64,000 bases of DNA, taken from the NCBI GenBank assembly GCA_003225175.1, contig QIBA01000028.1, positions 97,944-161,943 on the forward strand. Reading direction: 5' to 3'. Positions 50,628 to 59,743 of the stretch are shown here, in pieces; positions within the stretch are counted from its first letter, which is position 1; every line of letters starts with the position of its first letter. A program made the translations under genes and the position numbers. The stretch is from Acidobacteriota bacterium. Its GTDB lineage: Bacteria; Acidobacteriota; Terriglobia; Terriglobales; Acidobacteriaceae. The notes beneath the pieces were generated by a model. It was given only the letters and a program-made list of their open reading frames with translations, was not told the origin of the DNA and searched no databases.

Positions 50628-51308
50628 ATGTACATCATCGAAATTTACAAATCTGTTCAGGGTGAGTCTTCCTTCGCAGGCCTCCCATGCATCTTCGTGC
50701 GCCTCGCCGGATGCAATCTTCGGTGCACCTGGTGCGACAGCGAGTACACATTTACCGGCGGCCGCAAGATGTCTGTCGATGAAGTCCTCGCGGAAGTGAA
50801 GAAGCTGGCTCCGGTGACTCTGCTCGAGATCACGGGCGGGGAACCGATGCTTCAGGAACGGGAGCTCATGCCGTTGATAGAGAGACTGCTTGCGGACGGT
50901 TGCGAGGTGCTGATCGAGACCAGCGGCGAACGTCCGTTAAGGAATGTTCCCAAATCGGTTCATAAGATCGTAGATGTGAAGTGTCCGGCTTCGGGAGAAG
51001 GCGGCAGCTTCCGCATAGAGAATCTAGACGCGCTTACCAGGAACGATGAGGTGAAGTTCGTTATCGCCGATCGCACCGACTACGAATTCGCTCGCGATTT
51101 CGTTCGCGAACATGGGTTGGAATCGCGCGTCCGAGATGTTCTGTTTTCCCCTGCGTTTCGCAAGGATGCGGGTCCGGAACGCGACGCCTCGAACTGCCTG
51201 CTCGATCCGAGGGAACTCGTCGAATGGATCTTGGCCGATGGGCTCAATGTGCGTCTCGGTCTGCAGATACACAAGTTCATTTGGGAACCGATGACGAAGG
51301 GAGTCTGA
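50628..51308 (+). CDS. queE: 7-carboxy-7-deazaguanine synthase (radical SAM)
   Basis: Radical-SAM ring-contraction enzyme making 7-carboxy-7-deazaguanine from 6-carboxytetrahydropterin. The 226 residues start MYIIEIYKSVQGESSFAGLP and bind the 4Fe-4S cluster through C29, C33 and C36 (GCNLRCTWCDS), a five-rather-than-three-residue first gap seen in some QueE types. EITGGEPMLQ follows for SAM binding. It works directly after QueD, encoded ~80 bases upstream. A nested octad/heptad hairpin overlaps its stop codon. Confidence 0.94.
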   Translation: MYIIEIYKSVQGESSFAGLPCIFVRLAGCNLRCTWCDSEYTFTGGRKMSVDEVLAEVKKLAPVTLLEITGGEPMLQERELMPLIERLLADGCEVLIETSGERPLRNVPKSVHKIVDVKCPASGEGGSFRIENLDALTRNDEVKFVIADRTDYEFARDFVREHGLESRVRDVLFSPAFRKDAGPERDASNCLLDPRELVEWILADGLNVRLGLQIHKFIWEPMTKGV

Positions 51309-51470
51309 AGAATCGGGTGATCGGGCCATCCGGTGAAGTGAGAACTGGCTGTCAGCTATCGGCTGTCGGCTTTCGGCCAGAAATGGTTCTTGAGTAATTC
51401 ACAAGAGGCATATTGGCGGAACGCCGAGTGCCGACCGCCGAAAGCCTGTTTTCATTTCACCCGATTCTTC
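51307..51470. repeat. Nested octad and heptad inverted repeats
   Basis: Outer pair: GAAGAATCGGGTGA (51307-51320), then octads ATCGGGCC and ATCCGGTG, with its exact complement at 51457-51470. Inner pair: heptads GGCTGTC, AGCTATC, GGCTGTC, GGCTTTC (51347-51378) facing 51415-51446, which on the minus strand reads GGCTTTC, GGCGGTC, GGCACTC, GGCGTTC. So an octad hairpin encloses a heptad hairpin. The first two bases lie within the queE TGA stop. Confidence 0.87.
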
Positions 51471-51521
51471 TTGCTGCCGCTTGAAGCGGGCACCATGTTG
51501 GATTTACCTTTTTCTGTTGGG

Positions 51522-51550
51522 ATCAGCGCTACGGAAGCGTAAGCGCTGAT
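51522..51550. repeat. Inverted repeat upstream of the TPR-protein gene
   Basis: ATCAGCGCT and AGCGCTGAT separated by 11 bases, ending 35 bases before the ATG. It could be an operator or a hairpin in the mRNA leader. No further evidence. Confidence 0.4.
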
Positions 51551-51585
51551 TAGAGATGCTGTTATCGATGGGTGCGGAGGAACTT

Positions 51586-52716
51586 ATGAGACTCAAAACA
51601 GGCGCTATTGCTTTCCTTTTCGTGCTGCTTAGCGCAATTAGTGCGTTGGCGCAGACCGCCACTATAAAAGGAACGGTCAAAGACGCGAATGGCGGAATGC
51701 CCGGTCTGGCTGTGCAGCTGAAGGATTCCGAGACCGGCCGCAAGTACAACCTTAAGACCGACAAGAAAGGGGAATTCTTCAGTATCGGTGTTTCTCCCGG
51801 CAAGTATGACGTCGCCGTCAGCAAAGACGGCAAGGTTGTCTACACGACCAAGTTCCAGGTCTCGCTCAACCTCGACGTAAATCAGCTCGATATCGATCTC
51901 ACTCCAGCTCCGGCAGCTCCGGCAGGACAAGAAGCTCCTCAGCAGCCGCCTCCACAAGCACAGCAGCCAACGCAACAACGCAAGCTGACCGAGGAAGAGA
52001 AGAAGCAGATAGAAGAGATCAACAAGAAAAACGCCGAGGTCACCAAGGAGAACGCCAAGATCGGGAATCTCAACACCCAAATCAAGGAAGCCCAGGCGGA
52101 CATGACCGCCAAGAACTACGATGCCGCCGTCCAGGTGATGCAACAGGCAGCAGAGGCTGACAACGGGCAGCACGATCAGGTGTATGGGATTTACGGTGAC
52201 GCCTTGCTGGGGGCCAAGAAATATCCGGAGGCGATCGACGCTTACAGCAAAGCGATCCAACTCGGAGCTGCATCCACGCGCCCCAACTCCAAGCAGATGC
52301 TGGCTTCCTATTACAACAATGTTGGCCAGGCGTATGCTCGCACCAACAAGATCCCTGAGTCGGTGGGCGCCTACAACAAAGCCGCCGAGCAGGATCCCAC
52401 GCGCGCTGCGCAGTTTTATTACAACGAAGGCGCCGTGCTGACCAATACGGGGAAGGTGGACGAAGCTAACGCCGCTTTCACCAAGGCGATCCAGGCAGAC
52501 CCCACCCACGCGGACGCTTACTATCAACGCGCGATCAATTCCCTACAAAAGGCGACTGTGGATAAGCAAGGCAAGATGATCCCGCCGCCAGGCACTGTAG
52601 ATGACTTCAATAAGTATCTGGAGCTACAGCCGACCGGGCCTTACGCCGATGGCGCCAAACAAATGCTAGATACCCTCGGGGCGAAGGTGACGACTGGTTT
52701 CAAGACCAAGAAGTAA
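51586..52716 (+). CDS. Exported TPR protein with carboxypeptidase-regulatory-like domain
   Basis: A 376-residue envelope protein with signal peptide AIAFLFVLLSAISALAQ. A carboxypeptidase-regulatory-like beta domain (residues ~28-110: ATIKGTVKDANGGMPGLAV) is followed by a Pro/Gln linker, a coiled-coil-like helix (LTEEEKKQIEEINKKNAEVT) and four or more tetratricopeptide repeats (e.g. YGDALLGAKKYPEAIDAYSK, YYNNVGQAYARTNKIPESVG). Probably a protein-binding scaffold in the periplasm. Start decided by GGAGGAACTT before this ATG; 10 extra codons upstream are not supported. A hairpin follows the stop. Confidence 0.87.
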   Translation: MRLKTGAIAFLFVLLSAISALAQTATIKGTVKDANGGMPGLAVQLKDSETGRKYNLKTDKKGEFFSIGVSPGKYDVAVSKDGKVVYTTKFQVSLNLDVNQLDIDLTPAPAAPAGQEAPQQPPPQAQQPTQQRKLTEEEKKQIEEINKKNAEVTKENAKIGNLNTQIKEAQADMTAKNYDAAVQVMQQAAEADNGQHDQVYGIYGDALLGAKKYPEAIDAYSKAIQLGAASTRPNSKQMLASYYNNVGQAYARTNKIPESVGAYNKAAEQDPTRAAQFYYNEGAVLTNTGKVDEANAAFTKAIQADPTHADAYYQRAINSLQKATVDKQGKMIPPPGTVDDFNKYLELQPTGPYADGAKQMLDTLGAKVTTGFKTKK

Positions 52717-52728
52717 TAGGCTCAAGAA

Positions 52729-52761
52729 ATTGCCTGAGAGTGCGGAAGCCTCTCAGGCAAT
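52729..52761. terminator. Strong hairpin after the TPR-protein gene
   Basis: A 12-base perfect stem ATTGCCTGAGAG / CTCTCAGGCAAT with a nine-base loop, 12 bases after the stop. It lies between convergent genes. No oligo-T follows, so it is either a weak terminator or an mRNA end-stabilising structure. Confidence 0.55.
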
Positions 52762-52808
52762 CTTGCCTGGATGGCTAATCGAAGTGATTCACAGGCTGCA
52801 AACTGCCG

Positions 52809-53636
52809 TCACCAATAATTCAGCGACATGTTATGGACCCAAACCGAATATGGATCCGACGTCGCATTCCCGTTCAATTGAAAGTGCACTCCGAAGTCTC
52901 CACTGGTGCCTGTGATCGGTTGAGGATCGAACGACAAGTCAACCGAGTAAACCTTCCCATCCATGGAAATTGAGATGAAGTGAGCTCGCCCATTGACGCG
53001 CTCATACTGCATCTGAAGCTGGACGTGCTTCGACGGCGCCGGCCGCGTGCAAGGCGCCGATGTACGCGTCCACTGCTTATTGGCGGAATCCCAGACCTGC
53101 CAGATGCCGTCTCCGAACGAGCATTGCGTCGAAAACTTGTACCACTGTCCGTTCAGAAGCTGGTTCACGTTGTACTCGATTCCCCAAGACGCCGCCGGGT
53201 TCTCAATGTACTGATCGAGACTCAGCACGAAATGTGAGAGCGCGGGATTGTTGCCAAGACGCTTCCACCATAATGCATGACTCCACGGATCACCCTGCCC
53301 GATGGAGAACTGCGTACTGCCGGATTGCGGGTAGGAGAGTCCCTGCGTCATGGAATAGGTGACCACTCCTCCGCCAGAGCAGGTGTCACACGAGTTCCAT
53401 CCTGACATCTGTTCAATGTTGGAGATCGTCGTACCGCCAGGAGCAGGAGTCGGATCTGGAACCGGTGTAGGTGTCGGAGTAGGCACTGGTGTGGGAGTCG
53501 GAGACGGCCCGGGATTGACGATTGAAGCAGGCTCGGCGCCTGTGAATGCAGAAGAAACTGAGCCGGCACATCCGGAAATGCAGAGTACGACAGCGAATAA
53601 CCAACCACCGCAGAGTGCGTGCATGAAACGACGCAT
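52809..53636 (-). CDS. Lipoprotein with Pro-Thr linker and unknown beta-rich domain
   Basis: A 275-residue exported protein. The N-terminus GGWLFAVVLCISGCAGS has a lipobox (ISGC), so it should be lipid-anchored. A Pro/Thr/Val repeat linker (PTPTPVPTPTPTPVPDPTP) spans residues ~45-68. The C-terminal ~200 residues are rich in Trp, Ser, Gly and aromatic strands (SGWNSCDTCSGGG, GNATSDPYSVWVHNMSLNYW), suggestive of a concanavalin-like jelly roll, but no catalytic motif is evident. Function unknown; surface carbohydrate binding is only a guess. Confidence 0.75.
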   Translation of the reverse strand: MRRFMHALCGGWLFAVVLCISGCAGSVSSAFTGAEPASIVNPGPSPTPTPVPTPTPTPVPDPTPAPGGTTISNIEQMSGWNSCDTCSGGGVVTYSMTQGLSYPQSGSTQFSIGQGDPWSHALWWKRLGNNPALSHFVLSLDQYIENPAASWGIEYNVNQLLNGQWYKFSTQCSFGDGIWQVWDSANKQWTRTSAPCTRPAPSKHVQLQMQYERVNGRAHFISISMDGKVYSVDLSFDPQPITGTSGDFGVHFQLNGNATSDPYSVWVHNMSLNYW

Positions 53637-53808
53637 AGCTGGCTTCTCTCACGGCTGGGGGAGGGCCGCACTTCACGATAATTGTGCAGTTCTCTCGAGT
53701 GGATAAGGTGAGCCTTGTAACTCCACCAGTGATTTGCCCTAACCGGGGATTAGGGTGGGTATCAATTTCAGAAATGCTACATTGCGCGAGCACCAGCGCA
53801 TGGGCGCT

Positions 53809-54300
53809 TCATTCGGGACTGCCGTACTTGCGAATACTGAGCGCGATCGGCAATCCGACGCAGAACATGTGAATCACGATTCCAACCATCATCATTCTCA
53901 GCGAGAAAGCCGATCTCCTCGCCGCCGACAGAGGGATAACCACTCGCTGCATGAAGAAGTAGACGGCAATGCCGTATAGAAATCCCGTTGCCACCGCGTG
54001 CTTTGTCAGAAAGGACATGAAGCGGCTAGCAACGAAATACACCGTTGCTGCACCAAATGCGATCACGAAATGCAGGAACAATCCCAGGGCAGCTGTTGGC
54101 AGACCGCCCTGGCGCGCACTGGGGCCCATCACTCCAGTAGCAATACCCTGCAGAAGGGGAATTGGTTTGGCGCCAAGGAAGCCGTAGACGATGAACGCTG
54201 CCGTAATGTCGAGGATCCCACAGGAAAACCCTGCCCACAGAATCGCGCGCAGAGCGCTCGGTTTGCGAATAGGAAATGCGGCGGCGGCGGTTGTGCTCAT
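53809..54300 (-). CDS. Polytopic membrane protein of unknown function
   Basis: A 163-residue protein with four membrane helices: AILWAGFSCGILDITAAFIV, LGLFLHFVIAFGAATVYFVA, AVATGFLYGIAVYFFMQRVV and MMMVGIVIHMFCVGLPIAL. It resembles DUF1440/YagU-like inner-membrane proteins, but I am not certain. The start chosen (MSTTAAAAF) has CGGAGCGACA ahead; a longer frame from 54375 adds 25 non-hydrophobic residues. It is transcribed away from the tRNA-Ile gene direction but on the same strand. Confidence 0.68.
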   Translation of the reverse strand: MSTTAAAAFPIRKPSALRAILWAGFSCGILDITAAFIVYGFLGAKPIPLLQGIATGVMGPSARQGGLPTAALGLFLHFVIAFGAATVYFVASRFMSFLTKHAVATGFLYGIAVYFFMQRVVIPLSAARRSAFSLRMMMVGIVIHMFCVGLPIALSIRKYGSPE

Positions 54301-54409
54301 TGTCGCTCCGATTCGAAGGGCTCTACTCTGACGGGTCGAATGGGGAACATCAACAGCAAATTGCTTTGGCGGCAACTTTGTGGGGACTAGCCGTTGTAGT
54401 CAGAAAACC

Positions 54410-54485
<76 letters not shown>

Positions 54486-54631
54486 TGAAAGTAGCTTCGA
54501 CAAAAACCGCTATAAGCAAGTCTCGCATAACGGTCAGGTGCACACCATCCTGTGTCAGAAGCTCGAAGCGTTTTCACGATCTAAGACTCATTTGGGTGTA
54601 TGCTTGGGCCGCCAAAAACGGGATACGCACA

Positions 54632-56425
54632 ATGACCCAAACCTTCGCCATCGCTATCGGAGGCGCTGCCGGTCAGGGTGTGGCGACACCCGGCGACATC
54701 TTCGCGAAAGTCTTCAGTCGTCGCGGTCTCCACCTGAACGCCTACAACGCTTATCAATCCATCATTCGTGGCGGACATACGTTCCTGACCATCCGAACAG
54801 GTCCAGATAAGGTCACTAACATGGGCGATCGGATCGATCTCCTGATTCCCTTGAACCAGGACACGATGGATCGTCACTTCGGCCTTCTTTCCGCAGGAGC
54901 CGCCTGCATTTACAACAGCGATACGATCAAACCGGGGCGGTCAACAGATGGCGTCCAACTCTGCCCCCTTCCCGTTTCGAAACTAGCTGACATTAGCCGC
55001 AATAAGGTGGCGCAGAACACGCTCGCGGTAGGCGCAGGGCTGAACATGATGGGCATCGGCTTTCAGGCTCTGGAAACGATGCTCATTGAGCAGTTCAAAA
55101 AAAAAGGTGACGCCGTGGTTGCCGAGAATATCGCGATAGCGCGAACCGGCTACGACTATGCCTCGCAGAATTTCAAGCCATTCGATCCGCCACTACCGAT
55201 GACCGAGAACCGCTATGCCGTGCCCAGCGGAAACATGGCCCTGGCGATGGGTGGTGTGGCTGCTGGTGTGAAGTTCTACTGCGCCTATCCGATGAGTCCA
55301 TCCACCGGAGTTCTGCACTGGATGGCTTCGCACGCGCGCAAGGCCGGGGTGATGGTTCGCCAGGTCGAAGACGAAATCGGCGTGGTGAATATGGCCATCG
55401 GCGCTGCCCATGCGGGCGTTCGCGCTATGTGCGCAACTTCCGGCGGCGGATTTGCGCTGATGAGTGAAGGTCTCGGTATGTCGGCGATGATGGAGACTCC
55501 AGTCGTAGTGATCGACTGCCAGCGCGCTGGTCCGTCCACAGGAGTGCCAACCAAGACCGAACAAGGCGATCTATGGCAGATGCTCGGCGCAGCCTTCGGC
55601 GATTATCCGCGAGTCATCGCGGCTCCCCTGGATATCGGAGACTGCTTCAAGATCATTCCAGAGATATTCAACGTTGCCGACCGCTTCCAGTGTCCGGGGA
55701 TTGTGCTCTGCGATCTCCTTCTGTCGGAAGGAAGGCTCAGTGTCGATCCGAAGGATTTGGACTTTAATCCTCCCATCGATCGCGGCGAGCTGATTACCAA
55801 TGGCAACGGAGCCACTGGATCGAACGGCACAAACGGAAACTACAAGCGTTATCAAATCACCGAGAGCGGTATTTCGCCGCGTGCCGTTCCGGGAGTGCCC
55901 GGTTACATCCATACCGCCGCAACCGACGAGCACGACGAAGACGGCGTGCTGATCAGCGACGAGTTCACCAATCCCATCAAGCGTCGCGCCATGATGGAAA
56001 AGCGCATGCGCAAGCAGACCGGCATTGAGGCCGCGGTTCCGCCGCCGCAGCTACTCGGTCTTCGCGATGCCGAGGTCACGCTGATCGGCTGGGGATCGAC
56101 CTATGGCGTGATTGGAGAAGCCTGCGAATTGCTGAAGGAGCAGGGAATCTCGGCGAATCAACTCCAGATCCGCTGGCTCGTGCCACTGCACGGTGCAGCC
56201 ATCATCGACATCCTCAAGGATTCGCGGCACACCATCATCGTGGAAAACAACTACAGCGGGCAATTCGCTCGTTACCTGCGCAGCGAGACCAGCTTTGTGC
56301 CCGATGGACACATCCGTAAATACGATGGCGAACCTTTCATGCCGCACCACATCGTGGAAGCGGTGAAAGAACAGCTCGCGGGCAAGAGCAAGCTTTCGGT
56401 GCCCGCGCACGAAATCATGGTTTAG
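54632..56425 (+). CDS. korA: 2-oxoacid:ferredoxin oxidoreductase, alpha subunit (KorA-like, fused gamma-alpha)
   Basis: Subunit of an enzyme that decarboxylates 2-oxoglutarate (or another 2-oxoacid) to acyl-CoA and reduces ferredoxin, usable for carbon fixation or the TCA cycle. Its 597 residues have an N-terminal gamma domain (FAIAIGGAAGQGVATPGDI, YQSIIRGGHTF) followed by the alpha/pyrimidine domain (GNMALAMGGVAAGVKFYCAY, the conserved PMSPSTG and QRAGPSTGVPTKTEQGDL). The start ATG is at the family N-terminus. KorB follows 11 bases after the stop. No delta/ferredoxin subunit is nearby. Confidence 0.93.
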   Translation: MTQTFAIAIGGAAGQGVATPGDIFAKVFSRRGLHLNAYNAYQSIIRGGHTFLTIRTGPDKVTNMGDRIDLLIPLNQDTMDRHFGLLSAGAACIYNSDTIKPGRSTDGVQLCPLPVSKLADISRNKVAQNTLAVGAGLNMMGIGFQALETMLIEQFKKKGDAVVAENIAIARTGYDYASQNFKPFDPPLPMTENRYAVPSGNMALAMGGVAAGVKFYCAYPMSPSTGVLHWMASHARKAGVMVRQVEDEIGVVNMAIGAAHAGVRAMCATSGGGFALMSEGLGMSAMMETPVVVIDCQRAGPSTGVPTKTEQGDLWQMLGAAFGDYPRVIAAPLDIGDCFKIIPEIFNVADRFQCPGIVLCDLLLSEGRLSVDPKDLDFNPPIDRGELITNGNGATGSNGTNGNYKRYQITESGISPRAVPGVPGYIHTAATDEHDEDGVLISDEFTNPIKRRAMMEKRMRKQTGIEAAVPPPQLLGLRDAEVTLIGWGSTYGVIGEACELLKEQGISANQLQIRWLVPLHGAAIIDILKDSRHTIIVENNYSGQFARYLRSETSFVPDGHIRKYDGEPFMPHHIVEAVKEQLAGKSKLSVPAHEIMV

Positions 56426-56436
56426 GAGAAGAGAAG

Positions 56437-57333
56437 ATGGCGACTGCCATATTGACGAGTAAGCCGCTAACCATGGCCGACATGAAGGGAAAGGTGGATC
56501 CGGATTGGTGTCCGGGATGCGGCGATTTCGGCGTGCTCGCCGCGCTGCAAAAAGCCTTAGTCGAACTGCAGATCCCAAGCCACAACGTGGTTGCGATCAG
56601 CGGCATCGGCTGTTCGTCGAATCTTCCCGGTTACATCAACACTTATGGGATGCACACGCTACATGGACGCGCTTTGGCCGTTGCGACGGGCGTGAAGCAA
56701 GCGAATCACGAACTGACAGTGATCGTGACCGGTGGTGACGGAGACGGCTTTGGTATTGGCGGCAATCACTTCGTCCACACCATGCGACGCAACGTGGATC
56801 TCCTCTACATCGTGATGGACAATCAGATTTATGGGCTTACCACCGGCCAGACTTCTCCTACCAGCCGCCTGGGCATGAAAACAAAGAGCATGCCCTTCGG
56901 CAATATCGAGGCTCCGGTGAACCCGATCACGATGGCTCTCGCCGCCGGCGCGACGTTCATCGCCCGTGGCTTCAGCGCGGAACAGAAGCACCTCACCGAG
57001 TTGATCAAGCACGGCATCGAGCACAAGGGCTTCTCGTTTATCGATGTCTTCAGCCCATGCGTTACTTACAACCACGACAACACCTATCAGTGGTTCCGTC
57101 CACGGGTGAAGAAGCTCGAAGACGACACAACCTACGATGCGACGGATTGGACGGCCGCGATGGAACGATCAATCCTGTGGGGAGAAGAGATCCCAATTGG
57201 GAAGTTCTTTGAACGCACTGACCTGCCGGCGCTGCATGCTGCCGAGCCGGTTCTTAACGATGGTCCGTTGCTTCATCAGGATCTGCGATTGCCTGCTGAG
57301 GTGACGCGAGGATTTATCGAGGAGCTGATGTAG
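56437..57333 (+). CDS. korB: 2-oxoacid:ferredoxin oxidoreductase, beta subunit (KorB-like)
   Basis: Thiamine-diphosphate-binding subunit of 298 residues that completes the enzyme with the upstream alpha subunit. It has DPDWCPGCGDFG (C25, C28; iron-sulfur ligands), SGIGCSSNLPGYI, the ThDP motif GGDGDGFGIGGNHF, DNQIYGLTTGQTSPTS and the last ligand cysteine in FSPCVTYN. Ribosome binding site TAGGAGAAG. Co-transcribed with korA. Whether the enzyme uses 2-oxoglutarate or pyruvate is not settled by the sequence. Confidence 0.93.
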   Translation: MATAILTSKPLTMADMKGKVDPDWCPGCGDFGVLAALQKALVELQIPSHNVVAISGIGCSSNLPGYINTYGMHTLHGRALAVATGVKQANHELTVIVTGGDGDGFGIGGNHFVHTMRRNVDLLYIVMDNQIYGLTTGQTSPTSRLGMKTKSMPFGNIEAPVNPITMALAAGATFIARGFSAEQKHLTELIKHGIEHKGFSFIDVFSPCVTYNHDNTYQWFRPRVKKLEDDTTYDATDWTAAMERSILWGEEIPIGKFFERTDLPALHAAEPVLNDGPLLHQDLRLPAEVTRGFIEELM

Positions 57334-57385
57334 CCGGAGTGAGGCGGGGAAGAGCGAACACGAATCCGACCGTGTTTTCAGAACT

Positions 57386-57606
57386 AATGTAGCCCTATCA
57401 GGTGGAAGCCCCCGACTTCTAGTCAGGCGAGCGAGGCTTTTCAAGCCTCGCGACGAGTATCTCGCGTTTCATGAAATGCGCGCTGGCCTCAAAGCCCAGC
57501 GCTAACGCGCAATTCTCTTTGCTTCGCGTTCCTCCGCACTGCTTAGAAAGCCGTGCTTCCCCCGACTAGAAGTCGGGGGCTTCCACCTGAATAACGGGGC
57601 TACATT
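57386..57606. repeat. 221-bp element with long terminal inverted repeats
   Basis: Left end AATGTAGCCC, a short variable part, then AGGTGGAAGCCCCCGACTTC; right end is the inverse, ending GGGGCTACATT. The right half also contains a self-complementary CCCCCGACTAGAAGTCGGGG. The middle ~125 bases are unrelated. The form fits a non-autonomous mobile element (MITE-like). It fills most of the 342-base space between korB and yidC. Confidence 0.75.
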
Positions 57607-57652
57607 GATTCTGAAAGTGCTTTAAACATTGGAAGCGCACGAAGCGGTCTTC

Positions 57653-57685
57653 GCTTATTGCCGATCGCTAATTGCTTATCGCTGC
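57653..57685. repeat. Single heptad-repeat arm overlapping the yidC stop
   Basis: On the minus strand: GCAGCGATAA, GCAATTA, GCGATCG, GCAATAA, GC. The first copy supplies the TAA stop codon of yidC (57678-57676). No clear inverted partner is seen. Confidence 0.75.
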
Positions 57686-59442
57686 TTTTTCAACGCTCTC
57701 TTCTGCAGATGTGCGCGCATTTCGCGGCCGAATTGGGTTCGGTTAAAGACAACTTGCTGCACGATACCAATGACGTTTCCCGCTGCCCAGTAGAGGCTTA
57801 GACCCGCAGATAACTTCCAGGTGAACACGCCGAGGAGGAGAGGCATGGTGAACTGCATCATCTTCTGCTGTGCCGGATCCATTCCCGCTTGTGGCGTGAT
57901 CTGTTGCATCAAGAACATAGATACAACGAATAGGATCGTGAGCACATGCGAGGGGCTGGCGAGATCGTGGATCCACAGCCATCCTGCTTGCCGGAGCTCA
58001 ATGGCGCTGGCCAGCATGGTATAGAACGCCCAGAGGAAAGGCAGTTGCAACAGGTTGGGCAGACATCCGCCGAGTGGGTTTACGCCCTCACGCTTGTAAA
58101 GCTCCTGCAGCTCGCGATTCTTATCTGCCTGGCGGGGATCGGTGAGCTTGTAGCGTTTGTACTTGTCGTTGATGGCCGTGACTTGCGGCTGCAGCTTCTG
58201 CATCCGCATGGCCGACTTGATGGTCGAGATGCGCAGCGGCAATAGAGCCACGTTGATGACCACGGTCAGAACCAGAATTGCCCAGCCGTAATTTCCAGTC
58301 CAGTGTTCGAAGGTCCAGCGCAGCCAGAGGAACAGCGGCTTGGCGAAGAACGAGAACGTGCCAAAGTCGACCAGCTTCTCGAGCGTTGGCCCATTGGGCT
58401 GCGGCGAAAGACTGGCTGGCGTGGCATAGGAGCGAATGTCGGAAATTACATCGAGCGCCTTCGGCCCCACAAAAATGCGCTCGCTTGTCGGGCTGCCCGG
58501 AGTGCCGGCCGCAATTCCCAGAAGAGGAACCGCTTCCACATCATTCGAGTCGCGCTTCTCAGGATTCTTGGGAATCCGAATTTCTTTGTTGAGTGTGACC
58601 GCGGCGACGTGGTCTGGATCGTCCGGAAGGAAAGTTGCGGCGAAGTACTGATCGACCACGGCTGCCCAGTTGAACGGTCCATTGATCGTCCCGCCACCGC
58701 TTACCTTCTTCAATGCGATCCGGTCCACCTTATCGTCGCGATCGATATCAATGCGGGCTGCAGCGTAGGAGGGCGCTTCTGTTTGGTCGCCAAATCCCGC
58801 CGGCCACGCGGGATAGGCCGTCAGGTACGAACCCTTCTGAATGACCGATGTTTCAATCCGGACCTCGTAGCTGTGGCTGAAGGTGAACTTCTTTTTGACG
58901 GAAACATCGCCGTCGGAGTACTCGAAGCTAAGAGTCCGGTTCTCGCCCGAATGATCTTCTGTCGCGACGTACAGAATGTCCTTATTTAGTTTTTTGTTGA
59001 GAGATTCGTCGTAAGTAAACAGCGAGAGCGGATAACCGTGCTGTGGAGCTGCAATGCTGTTTACCAGCTCCAGCGGCTGGCCATGCTCATCTTTGTACTT
59101 CTTCAAGACCCATGATTTCGCCAGTCCCCCGCGATTGTTGAAGGTAATGCGATAGAGATCATTCTCAATGACGGTTGGACTTTCAAGTTCGGCTCGTCTG
59201 GCTGCCTCCGTGCTTACGGGCTTTACGGCTGAGCCTGCTGGTGTGGTTGGCAGGATCGTAGGCGCGGCACTCTGCTCCGAAGTTCTCTGAGTTTGTTCCT
59301 GCCGCTGCGCAGGCGCCGGTGGCTTGTAGTACTTCGAGATGACTTGTTGGGTAATGAAGATGACGACGAAGGTAAGAGCAAAAGTCAGTAGCAGCCGTCG
59401 CTCTGAGCCTGGCTCCTGATTGGGTGCTTGGAAATCGTTCAA
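57676..59442 (-). CDS. yidC: Membrane protein insertase YidC (Oxa1 family)
   Basis: Inserts and folds inner-membrane proteins with or without the Sec complex. The 588 residues have an N-terminal anchor (RLLLTFALTFVVIFITQQVI), a large periplasmic beta domain (~residues 85-355) and the conserved five-helix core with NYGWAILVLTVVINVALLPL, KLQPQVTAINDKYKR, NPLGGCLPNLLQLPFLWAFY and GLSLYWAAGNVIGIVQQVVF. The start is TTG with AGGTTACG ahead. The end RALKKQR and the TAA are next to or inside a heptad repeat. Last gene of rpmH-rnpA-yidD-yidC. Confidence 0.95.
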   Translation of the reverse strand: MNDFQAPNQEPGSERRLLLTFALTFVVIFITQQVISKYYKPPAPAQRQEQTQRTSEQSAAPTILPTTPAGSAVKPVSTEAARRAELESPTVIENDLYRITFNNRGGLAKSWVLKKYKDEHGQPLELVNSIAAPQHGYPLSLFTYDESLNKKLNKDILYVATEDHSGENRTLSFEYSDGDVSVKKKFTFSHSYEVRIETSVIQKGSYLTAYPAWPAGFGDQTEAPSYAAARIDIDRDDKVDRIALKKVSGGGTINGPFNWAAVVDQYFAATFLPDDPDHVAAVTLNKEIRIPKNPEKRDSNDVEAVPLLGIAAGTPGSPTSERIFVGPKALDVISDIRSYATPASLSPQPNGPTLEKLVDFGTFSFFAKPLFLWLRWTFEHWTGNYGWAILVLTVVINVALLPLRISTIKSAMRMQKLQPQVTAINDKYKRYKLTDPRQADKNRELQELYKREGVNPLGGCLPNLLQLPFLWAFYTMLASAIELRQAGWLWIHDLASPSHVLTILFVVSMFLMQQITPQAGMDPAQQKMMQFTMPLLLGVFTWKLSAGLSLYWAAGNVIGIVQQVVFNRTQFGREMRAHLQKRALKKQR

Positions 59443-59469
59443 CGTAACCTGCCAATAGTTTGCTAAGTT

Positions 59470-59697
59470 CTAAGGTCGAAGCTGCTCGTGATATGGAGCG
59501 TGGGGCACCGGATCGTATCCGCTGGCGCCGAATGGATGGCAACGTAGCACTCTGCGAATCGCGAGCACTCCACCGCGCCACCAGCCACGTTCGATTACGG
59601 CCTGGGCTGCATATTCCGAACAACTCGGACTGAAACGGCACGAATCGCCAAACACAGGCGAGATCCATAGCTTGTAGAAGCGAAGCAGGACCTCCAT
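59470..59697 (-). CDS. yidD: Membrane protein insertion efficiency factor YidD
   Basis: A 75-residue membrane-associated protein that assists YidC. It has the family core [36 protein letters not shown] and [14 protein letters not shown]. The ATG giving [11 protein letters not shown] was chosen; the frame is open upstream into the rnpA region. It lies between rnpA and yidC, the usual bacterial order. Confidence 0.93.
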   Translation of the reverse strand: MEVLLRFYKLWISPVFGDSCRFSPSCSEYAAQAVIERGWWRGGVLAIRRVLRCHPFGASGYDPVPHAPYHEQLRP

Positions 59698-59743
59698 CGT
59701 GCTCTTGCGATTCGCGATCTCTGTGAAGAGAGTAATCACTTGC

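Noticed and set aside
51562..52527. A 321-codon frame on the minus strand
   Set aside because: Antisense to the exported TPR protein, whose signal peptide and repeats are evident. The hydrophobic look is a complement effect.
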